From assembly GCA_913062655.1 (NCBI GenBank), contig CAJXXO010000012.1, positions 1-20,308 on the forward strand: 20,308 bases of DNA, written 5' to 3'. This DNA comes from an uncultured Bacteroidota bacterium (GTDB taxonomy: Bacteria > Bacteroidota > Bacteroidia > Chitinophagales > S012-47). Each line of letters begins with the position of its first letter. Position 1 is the stretch's first letter. Positions 14,448 to 20,308 of this stretch are shown here, one piece after another. A program made the position numbers and the translations under genes. The notes beneath the pieces were generated by a model, which was not told the origin of the DNA, searched no databases, and worked only from the letters and a program-made list of their open reading frames with translations.

Positions 14448-15414
14448 AGTGCTTGGTTTTCAATGAAGCAATGATGACGCCACCCAATAGAGCAGGTAAC
14501 AACAAGTTTACTACCCACAATGTGGTGGAAGCCACAACAGCCGCAGTGGCTGATGCACCCAAAGGAACCAGCAAATTTGCTGCCAAACTTCCTCGCACTC
14601 CTATTTCGAGGGCTGCCGGTACCGGAAATCCCATCTGAAATAAAAAGAGCAGCGGTACGATCAACAGTGCAGTGGTCAGCGCAATGCCCGTAAACCAATA
14701 GATCAACAACGCATACTGCAATGTATACACACCATATCGGCACAACGATAAGAGAAGCACCCCTGTCATTTCCTGCGAAGGATACCGCTGCAGCACAGCG
14801 ATGATGCGGTACCATCGCTTTGTAGTCCATTCTGGGCGCCACTTACCCAACCAGCTCCACCAGACAGACAGCCTGTAGTAGGCTATCAAGCCTAGTATCA
14901 GTCCTATCATACCGACTACAATAAAAAGAATATCAGCCACGATCCCCGCGCCTTGCCACCTGCCGGTCCAAAAGAGTAAACTAAGTAGTCCTATACCTAC
15001 TGTGGTCAGGATTTGCGCAAATGAGTTCACCAGGGTAACTACTACACCGCGTAGTCGATACCTACCTTTCAATAATAAAATCCGACCGGCATACTCACCC
15101 ATTCGGTTGGGTGTAAACAATGTAAAAGAAACACCGGCTAATACCGCCCGAATGGACTGCCAAAAAGATGACGGCACCACAGCACGGACCAGGCGATGCC
15201 ATTTTAGTGCTTCTATGGTCCAGTTTAAAGGCATGAGCAATAACACGATCCAACCCCAATAAGCGCTATCGGATTGTACATAATCCTGTAAAATACCGGA
15301 CCATTCTTGCAGGGCCTGATCATAGTAGAGATAGTAAACCAGGCTCCCGGCAAGGAAAAGCAAAATCGCTACCTTTAAAAAAATAGCTAACCAATCGCGT
15401 TGAGAATAAGGCAT
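14437..15414 (-). CDS. Lysylphosphatidylglycerol synthase TM-region / UPF0104 family integral membrane protein
   Basis: A polytopic membrane protein, 325 residues from the ATG at 15412-15414 (MPYSQRDWLAIFLKVAIL). It has roughly eight hydrophobic segments and the family landmarks FTPNRMGEYAGRILLLKGR and a PVPAALEIGVRG segment, as in the LPTM/AglD-type putative flippase family. The substrate is unknown, probably a lipid or lipid-linked molecule. The frame stays open another 41 codons upstream to an ATG at 15535-15537. That extension (rich in Cys, no membrane logic) lies antisense to the conserved start of ruvC, so I reject it. With the short start, the ATG faces the ruvC ATG across only 7 bp. 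Confidence 0.85.
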   Translation of the reverse strand: MPYSQRDWLAIFLKVAILLFLAGSLVYYLYYDQALQEWSGILQDYVQSDSAYWGWIVLLLMPLNWTIEALKWHRLVRAVVPSSFWQSIRAVLAGVSFTLFTPNRMGEYAGRILLLKGRYRLRGVVVTLVNSFAQILTTVGIGLLSLLFWTGRWQGAGIVADILFIVVGMIGLILGLIAYYRLSVWWSWLGKWRPEWTTKRWYRIIAVLQRYPSQEMTGVLLLSLCRYGVYTLQYALLIYWFTGIALTTALLIVPLLFLFQMGFPVPAALEIGVRGSLAANLLVPLGASATAAVVASTTLWVVNLLLPALLGGVIIASLKTKHYVA

Positions 15415-15421
15415 AGGGAAA

Positions 15422-15982
15422 ATGTCAGCTAAAGATAGCATTATCATAGGTGTAGACCCGGGCACTACCGTGATGGGGTACGGGGTACTGCAAGTGCAGC
15501 AGCATAAGTATACCCTGCTTAGTATGGGTGTCGTCAAGTTGCAAAAGCATACTGACCACTATGAACGATTGCACAAGATTTATGAGAAGATCACACAATT
15601 AATTCATCACTATCGGCCGGAGGTACTATCTATCGAGGCCCCTTTTTATGGTAAAAACGTGCAATCGATGCTAAAATTGGGACGTGCCCAGGGTGTAGCC
15701 ATGGCAGCGGCTATGGCACAGGGGCTACCGGTGTTCGAATATGCGCCTAAAAAGATCAAACAATCCATAACGGGTAGTGGCAATGCCTCCAAAGAGCAAG
15801 TTGCGGGGATGCTGGCTCATCTCGTTCCGTTTGACCGCTCGCCTAAATTTTTGGATGCTACTGACGCACTGGCCGCAGCCGTATGCCATCATATTCAGGC
15901 AACCAGTCCAGGTGGTGGAACAAAAAAAGGCAATACCGATTGGAGCAGCTTTGTAAAGAACAATCCTGGCCGGGTAAGCTGA
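15422..15982 (+). CDS. ruvC: Crossover junction endodeoxyribonuclease RuvC
   Basis: A 186-residue RNase H-fold resolvase cutting Holliday junctions. The four acidic catalytic residues are visible: D12 (GVDPGT), E72 (SIEAPFYGKN), and D145 with D148 (LDATDALAAAVCHH). The segments YAPKKIKQSITGSGNASKEQV and MLKLGRAQGVAMAA are typical of the family, as is the length. It is the only rightward gene in this part of the window. It starts 7 bp from the head-to-head LPTM-family gene, so its promoter must lie within that gene's coding sequence. A TACCTTTA sequence at 15370-15377 is a weak -7 candidate. Its stop directly abuts the stop of the convergent HIT gene (TGA|TCA). Confidence 0.96.
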   Translation: MSAKDSIIIGVDPGTTVMGYGVLQVQQHKYTLLSMGVVKLQKHTDHYERLHKIYEKITQLIHHYRPEVLSIEAPFYGKNVQSMLKLGRAQGVAMAAAMAQGLPVFEYAPKKIKQSITGSGNASKEQVAGMLAHLVPFDRSPKFLDATDALAAAVCHHIQATSPGGGTKKGNTDWSSFVKNNPGRVS

Positions 15983-16375
15983 TCAAATGACTTCTGCGAT
16001 TTCTTTCGCTATAGCGGCTAACTCCTCTTGTGTGAGATCTAACTTTGGACGGGAGAAGTCGATATCATGTACATGGCTAATGGGGATGAGGTGAATGTGC
16101 GCATGGGGCACTTCTAATCCTACAACAGCCATCCCTACGCGTTCGCATGTCATAGTTGCGTCTATAGCCTTGGCTACTTTTTGGGCGAATGTCATCAATT
16201 CGCCATACAGTGGCTCCTGCACATCAAATAGGTAATCTATCTCCGGCTTAGGGATCACCAACGTGTGTCCTTTAGCAAGAGGATTGATGTCAAGAAAGGC
16301 AAGACAATTGTCTGTTTCAGCGACTTTATGGCAGGGAATCTCCCCTTGTACGATTTTGGTAAAAATGGAGGCCAT
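15983..16375 (-). CDS. HIT family protein (histidine triad nucleotide-binding)
   Basis: A 130-residue protein of the HINT branch of the HIT superfamily, small nucleotide phosphoramidases or hydrolases acting on AMP-linked substrates. The active-site triad is H91-A-H93-I-H95 (VGLEVPHAHIHLIPI), and the N-terminal FTKIVQGEIPCHKVAE plus NPLAKGHTLVIPK segments are classical. The length is normal. It follows greA after three bases, so the two form an operon, an arrangement I recall from other Bacteroidota. The physiological substrate is unknown. Its TGA directly abuts the ruvC TGA in convergent orientation. Confidence 0.94.
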   Translation of the reverse strand: MASIFTKIVQGEIPCHKVAETDNCLAFLDINPLAKGHTLVIPKPEIDYLFDVQEPLYGELMTFAQKVAKAIDATMTCERVGMAVVGLEVPHAHIHLIPISHVHDIDFSRPKLDLTQEELAAIAKEIAEVI

Positions 16376-16378
16376 AGG

Positions 16379-16858
16379 TTACATATCGATGGTTATCTCT
16401 AATATTTCGAACTCCATCATTCCTGATGGCACCTTTATAGAGGCCACATCTCCAACCACTTTGCCCAGCAGACCCTGACCGATAGGTGAATTAACGGATA
16501 TTTTACCCTGCTTGAGATCGGCCTCGTTTTCAGAAACCAAGGTAAATTTTTGTTCCTTCTTCAGTTTTTTATTCATCACCCGTACCGTGTTCAGCACCTG
16601 TACCTTACTGGTATCTAAGGCACTTTTATCCAATAAGCGAGCATTAGCCAACGTAGTCTCCAACTTGGCAATCTTAGCCTCGAGGTGGCCTTGTGCCTCT
16701 TTGGCCGCATCATATTCGGCATTCTCAGACAGATCGCCCTTTTCGCGTGCTTCTGCGATAGCCTGTGCCATCTCAGCCCGACCTTTTGTTTTCAGTTCCT
16801 CTACTTCCTTCTTCAGCTTTTCCAACCCCTCTTTGGTGAAGTAAGTTACGTCTCCCAT
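16379..16858 (-). CDS. greA: Transcription elongation factor GreA
   Basis: A 159-residue GreA-type transcript cleavage factor that rescues backtracked RNA polymerase. The N-terminal coiled coil covers about residues 8-75, with the tip loop GDLSENAEYDAAKE and the catalytic acidic residues D42 and E45. The C-terminal FKBP-like domain includes the SPIGQGLLGKVVGD segment. The start MGDVTYFTKEGLEKLKKE is typical. The HIT gene follows after three bases. Upstream, a terminator for the porV-like gene ends about 25 bp before the greA ATG, so the greA promoter must overlap that terminator or lie in the short remaining gap, which holds the inverted repeat CTGTT-TACG-AACAG (16865-16878). Confidence 0.96.
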   Translation of the reverse strand: MGDVTYFTKEGLEKLKKEVEELKTKGRAEMAQAIAEAREKGDLSENAEYDAAKEAQGHLEAKIAKLETTLANARLLDKSALDTSKVQVLNTVRVMNKKLKKEQKFTLVSENEADLKQGKISVNSPIGQGLLGKVVGDVASIKVPSGMMEFEILEITIDM

Positions 16859-16881
16859 AATACTCTGTTTACGAACAGGTT

Positions 16882-16923
16882 AAAATAAAAAAAGAAACGC
16901 TCCTATCCCTAGAAACGTTTCTT
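16882..16923 (-). terminator. Intrinsic terminator after the porV-like gene
   Basis: Read on the minus strand, AAGAAACG pairs with CGTTTCTT (plus-strand positions 16916-16923 and 16892-16899, 8 bp, loop of 16). The stem runs directly into a T-tract of the form TTTTTTTATTTT. It lies about 20 bases after the porV-like stop and just before greA. The stem is AT-rich, so efficiency may be moderate. A smaller overlapping palindrome AGAAACGTTTCT is also present. Confidence 0.7.
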
Positions 16924-16944
16924 ATGCAAAGTTAGGATAATTCC

Positions 16945-18012
16945 TTAAAAGTCCAATGTAACGCCAACGGTGTGGCTTCCCTGGAAGCTTGGATTGGTGG
17001 TACGATAGGCATAATCCAAAGCCATCCGAGGTACTTCTTCATCGCTGGAGAATGGAATCATCACGGTGAATCCACCCGCCCAACCGGTGAATGCGTTACC
17101 ATTTAATACCTCAGCATTGAGGAATCCTTCTTCGTAGCGATATCCTCCACGGAGTAAAAACATTTCACGGCCTTTCACCTTCAAGCCATACTCCAAACCA
17201 AGTCCAATCTGATCCCGGTAAAATGCATTTGAAGTAAAGCTACCTGCCACCGTGATACGGTGCTTGTATTGCACATACATGTCGTAAGAAGCTCCGATAT
17301 TCAATTGCGAAGGCAACTCAAATGCTTGCGATAATTGACTTACCGTGTTTTGATAGGTCCCAGCAATAACATCAGCCCGGAACTTCAAACCATCACCGGA
17401 GAAGCTCATCGGTGTACCTACATTACGCAGTGACACACCAAACTTAAACTTGTCTGGGTAGGTATCATTACCGGTATTGTATTGCAGCCCTGCATCAATC
17501 GCAACGCCAGTGGCCCGGGCATCGGGAATGCCTTCAGATACGATACGTACAACCACCCCACCATGAATAAAGTCTGCAAACGAATGCGCGTAGGCAATAC
17601 CAATGTTTACAAACTGCGGAGAGAAAGTACCCAAACCGCCTTCCGGTTGGTTGGTGGTAGTAATCTCAATATCACCATATCCCACAGTCATCACACTCAG
17701 TCCCAGGGTACCATCACCCAGGTTCTGTCCAAATCCGAGGGCATTCACATTTATACCACTTCCCACAAGGTATTCGGTGCGAGAAAAAGCTACCCCAGTC
17801 TTATCCAGAAAGGCCAAGCCAGCCACATTCACACGCATGGCTTCAATACCTCTGATATTGGAATAATTCACGTTATTCCACCCCAGACTTCTGGACCAGG
17901 GATTGACTAGTAATTCAGAGGCACCCGCTTGTCCGGCACGGTCTGGATTGCCCGCAAAGAGGCCCTGTGTAACCATGACTACCGTCAGACATACCAATAA
18001 CAGTCGCTTCAT
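16945..18012 (-). CDS. PorV/PorQ family outer-membrane protein (type IX secretion-associated)
   Basis: A 355-residue predicted beta-barrel, counted from the ATG at 18010-18012 (MKRLLLVCLTVVMVTQGLFA, a clear signal peptide). The frame remains open 14 codons more, but that stretch lacks signal-peptide character and would run toward the upstream gene. After cleavage the protein begins GNPDRAGQAGASELLVNPWSR, the PorV/PorQ-type opening, and continues with alternating strands ending in a terminal Phe (GVTLDF), a usual beta-barrel end signal. PorV shuttles cargo with C-terminal sorting domains from the translocon to the surface attachment complex. It lies 22 bp after the stop of the large secreted protein gene, so it is probably that protein's partner. 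It could be a paralogue, not the core PorV. Confidence 0.85.
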   Translation of the reverse strand: MKRLLLVCLTVVMVTQGLFAGNPDRAGQAGASELLVNPWSRSLGWNNVNYSNIRGIEAMRVNVAGLAFLDKTGVAFSRTEYLVGSGINVNALGFGQNLGDGTLGLSVMTVGYGDIEITTTNQPEGGLGTFSPQFVNIGIAYAHSFADFIHGGVVVRIVSEGIPDARATGVAIDAGLQYNTGNDTYPDKFKFGVSLRNVGTPMSFSGDGLKFRADVIAGTYQNTVSQLSQAFELPSQLNIGASYDMYVQYKHRITVAGSFTSNAFYRDQIGLGLEYGLKVKGREMFLLRGGYRYEEGFLNAEVLNGNAFTGWAGGFTVMIPFSSDEEVPRMALDYAYRTTNPSFQGSHTVGVTLDF

Positions 18013-18034
18013 ATTTAGAGTCATTTGCATCATT

Positions 18035-20308
18035 TTAGAATGTATCCAAGTCAATTGGTCGCATTACGCCAAACCACTTAACAGTGCGGCTACCCACACC
18101 CGGTGCATCTACGTGAATGAGATAAACACCACTGGCCACCGGCACATTTTTGTTGTTCGTCAAGTCCCAATCAAGCGAGGAGTCAAAGTTGGTCTTAGCG
18201 GACCCTACCGTTCCTCCTTCACTAACATCGGCAGGCACCTCACGGGCAAACCGTCTGATGAGCACACCATCTGTAGAGTAAATACTTACTGTACATCTGG
18301 CAGGCAAATTGGTGATTCGTACCCTGTTATCCAGCTGACTGGCTTCGTAAGAACTGTATGCATAATACGGATTAGGTACCACACGGATATTATCCAATGC
18401 GCTACTTGCTACTTCTGCTTGCTCCAATTCCGGTGCCAGGTCACTGGTAGAGAAACGGTACAGCGGCATTTCACCGGTTTGTGTGCCCCTGTAGGGTTTA
18501 CCCACACGCAGACGAACTGTAGTCTCGGTCGGAATAATACCCTCTTCAGGAGAAAGCAACTCAAAGCCCGGTGCCAAATGCGCCATAGAGACCCAATCCA
18601 CCGTAAAGAAATTATCACGAAGGGCTCTGTCTTCTTGGCTTGAAGTACTAGCATCACTCAAAGCCGTCCACAGTTCCTTCCCTCTATCATATTTTGTGTC
18701 TTGGATGTAGATGTAGTGCTTACCTCCAAAGGTCCAGGTCACACCACCAGCTCCGGCACCAATATTCAATCGGGAAGTCGGGTTCCAAATCATATCAGCC
18801 CCATTATCACCCACTAGCCAACTGTCTTCTGAGAAGACAATGTTTAACCTTTCACCCGTTTCGATATTTATAGCATAGCCCGGGAACCAGGATAGGCCTA
18901 AGGTATCGGGCGTGTAAGAGCCATCCTTATTCCAAGATGCATGCTGGCGCAAGCCCAGTTTATTGGCGTTACCTTCAGCCAGTGATGGATCGTCTGACAT
19001 TTCCAATACTACACATCGCGTCCACTTAGATTTGTCTGGCGTGAACACTACATCAACACTGGAAATATTCTCCATTTTCGCCCGTGCAGAGAAACCAATG
19101 ATTCTTCGCATAGGAGCAAGTGGATTCTCTTCAATAGTACGGTTGTAAGATCCTACCAACGGCATTGGCGCCCAGGTACCATCTAAAATGCTCTCGTATG
19201 ATTCCGTGGAATCACCTAACACATCATTGTAGGCGTTATTATTATCGTTGCTGAATGTACCAGCACGAATCCAGTTAAAGAAAGTAAAGCCATCCTGATC
19301 TTCAATACCATCCAGCCATTGGATTTGAGGGTCAGCATACGTTTTAGAGGCTTCCAGGAAGCCATTATCAGGAACACGATCAAATCCGGGATCACGAGTC
19401 TGCTGAATTTGTACACTTAAGCCCCACTTGGGTATCAACTGTTCGTTGTCTACCAAAATGGTGGTATCCGACAACACTTCTTCACCAGTGGTTAAGTTGC
19501 GAAGAATCCAACGAGTCGAGTTTTCTCGCAGTATCAGGTTGGACTGCACGCCTTGAGTATCAATTATCTCCAATTCAAAGTCTGCATCTGGCACTTTAAT
19601 TGGGTCATACACCTTCACATTTACCGGGCTGGCATTCAAAGCATATAGCGGTTCATCGGCTGCGCCTTCTGCCAATGCCTCAGCAATAGCTGATTCATCA
19701 AGATCCACAACTTCACCCCCATTGCCTGTACCTCGGATCTGGCGGATTTGAGGTTGCTCACCATATTCAGTTTTCAGTACCGTACCGCCATTTTGTGGAG
19801 TTGGAGGGTGAGGAATCGCACTATATATACTAATGTTATTCCGACCTTCCAAATAAGGCTCTTTCTGGCTCAGGTCATTACCCGCTTCGTAAGGTATATA
19901 ATTGTTGTGCGCATAGGCTACTACGGTGTAGTAATAGGCCCTATGATTAACCAAACCCCGATCTCCCGTAGCAAAAGCGTCTTCCGTGATGCGGAAGCTG
20001 TGTTGAATGCCTTCATCATTACCGTCTACCATAAGCATAGGCACCTCAGCATTCACCGTTTGGTCAAAAGTAAAATTGACCAACTTACTGATGCCATCCT
20101 GCTTATCTACCTGCACAATTGGTCGAGCGCGGCTAAGATCACGAAGTTCTGACGCTGACACTTGAGCGTTGCGCAATTGGTAGATGATATAGCCTTGGAA
20201 ATCGAATGTGGAGTCCGTAACATTTGTATCTTGCAGACCATCAATCACCGACTTCAATACAGGATCTACTTCACTGTAGGTTTCCTTAAAATTATTGGCT
20301 TTCGGGTT
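18035..20308 (-). CDS. Large secreted protein with type IX sorting-type C-terminus (5' end outside window)
   Basis: The frame is open to the right edge, so only the C-terminal 757 residues are visible. The first ATG-like codon inside (TTG at 20255-20257) is internal, and NPKANNFKETYSEVDPV precedes it. The body is Asp/Asn/Thr/Ser-rich with surface-protein character and no enzyme motif I recognise. Near the C-terminus comes VVPNPYYAYSSYEASQLDNR, a VRITNLP... SIYSTDGVLIRRF strand pair, SLDWDLTNNKNVPVASGVYL, and the tail VKWFGVMRPIDLDTF. This resembles FlgD-Ig/sorting-type modules found at the end of type IX cargo in this phylum. The immediate downstream PorV/PorQ-like gene supports secretion. 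The specific function is unknown. Confidence 0.8.
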   Translation of the reverse strand, partial: NPKANNFKETYSEVDPVLKSVIDGLQDTNVTDSTFDFQGYIIYQLRNAQVSASELRDLSRARPIVQVDKQDGISKLVNFTFDQTVNAEVPMLMVDGNDEGIQHSFRITEDAFATGDRGLVNHRAYYYTVVAYAHNNYIPYEAGNDLSQKEPYLEGRNNISIYSAIPHPPTPQNGGTVLKTEYGEQPQIRQIRGTGNGGEVVDLDESAIAEALAEGAADEPLYALNASPVNVKVYDPIKVPDADFELEIIDTQGVQSNLILRENSTRWILRNLTTGEEVLSDTTILVDNEQLIPKWGLSVQIQQTRDPGFDRVPDNGFLEASKTYADPQIQWLDGIEDQDGFTFFNWIRAGTFSNDNNNAYNDVLGDSTESYESILDGTWAPMPLVGSYNRTIEENPLAPMRRIIGFSARAKMENISSVDVVFTPDKSKWTRCVVLEMSDDPSLAEGNANKLGLRQHASWNKDGSYTPDTLGLSWFPGYAINIETGERLNIVFSEDSWLVGDNGADMIWNPTSRLNIGAGAGGVTWTFGGKHYIYIQDTKYDRGKELWTALSDASTSSQEDRALRDNFFTVDWVSMAHLAPGFELLSPEEGIIPTETTVRLRVGKPYRGTQTGEMPLYRFSTSDLAPELEQAEVASSALDNIRVVPNPYYAYSSYEASQLDNRVRITNLPARCTVSIYSTDGVLIRRFAREVPADVSEGGTVGSAKTNFDSSLDWDLTNNKNVPVASGVYLIHVDAPGVGSRTVKWFGVMRPIDLDTF

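Noticed and set aside
15283..15302. ATCCTGTAAAATACCGGACC as a fourth kynurenine palindrome site
   Set aside because: It matches only 13 of 20 positions, has no symmetric right arm, and is inside the LPTM coding sequence far from any start. I use it as a reminder of background.
15415..15537. 41-codon N-terminal extension of the LPTM-family protein
   Set aside because: It is antisense to the conserved DPGT start of ruvC, is Cys-rich, and does not look like a membrane segment or signal. The internal ATG at 15412-15414 leads directly into the first hydrophobic helix.
18013..18054. 14-residue longer start for the PorV/PorQ-like protein
   Set aside because: The signal peptide begins cleanly at the ATG at 18010-18012, and the longer form would run into the upstream gene.

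Overview
The window looks like chromosomal DNA from a member of the Bacteroidota. The evidence is a PorP/SprF-family type IX secretion protein, a PorV/PorQ-family outer-membrane protein beside a large secreted protein with a C-terminal sorting-type region, a DUF4294 protein, and promoter-like sequences of the TTG / TAnnTTTG type. The porV-like gene and its cargo gene, whose product ends in a VKWFGVMRP-type tail, recall Saprospiria/Cytophagia genomes, but the order-level placement is only an impression. There are no rRNA or tRNA genes, CRISPR arrays, insertion sequences or phage genes. Coding density is high and the longest gap without a gene is about 257 bp.

Layout. (1) 1-3500, minus strand: recJ, a porP/sprF-like gene and lptB (cut by the window edge), preceded by a DUF4294 lipoprotein/secreted protein. 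These are overlapping or closely spaced and read leftward. (2) 3537-12442: a nearly complete tryptophan/kynurenine catabolic cluster. On the minus strand lie nbaC (3-hydroxyanthranilate dioxygenase), ACMS decarboxylase, kynureninase and kynurenine 3-monooxygenase. Divergently, on the plus strand, lie an unusual SDR, 2-aminomuconate semialdehyde dehydrogenase, a CDF cation transporter and a RidA-type 2-aminomuconate deaminase. Tryptophan 2,3-dioxygenase converges on the deaminase from the other side. (3) 12499-16858: envelope and housekeeping genes (M23/LysM peptidase, DUF3108 protein, LPTM-family membrane protein, ruvC, HIT protein, greA). (4) 16945-20308: a PorV/PorQ-like protein and the C-terminal 757 residues of a large secreted protein.

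How the genes fit together. The kynurenine enzymes would take tryptophan to N-formylkynurenine (TDO), then kynurenine to 3-hydroxykynurenine (KMO), 3-hydroxyanthranilate (KynU), ACMS (HAAO), 2-aminomuconate semialdehyde (ACMSD), 2-aminomuconate (AMSDH) and 4-oxalocrotonate (RidA-type deaminase). The formamidase step has no recognisable gene here. No quinolinate phosphoribosyltransferase is present, so the cluster looks catabolic rather than NAD-forming. Two further genes sit inside the pathway operon without an assigned step: a CDF transporter joined to its neighbours on both sides by ATGA overlaps, and an SDR that lacks the catalytic Tyr and Lys.

Most notable regulatory signal: a perfect 20-bp inverted repeat abuts the ACMSD start codon. 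Sequences matching it at 16 of 20 positions lie at the SDR start and just upstream of the TDO start, which suggests a local kynurenine operator. This is a reading by eye without statistics, and a weaker partial match exists inside an unrelated gene.
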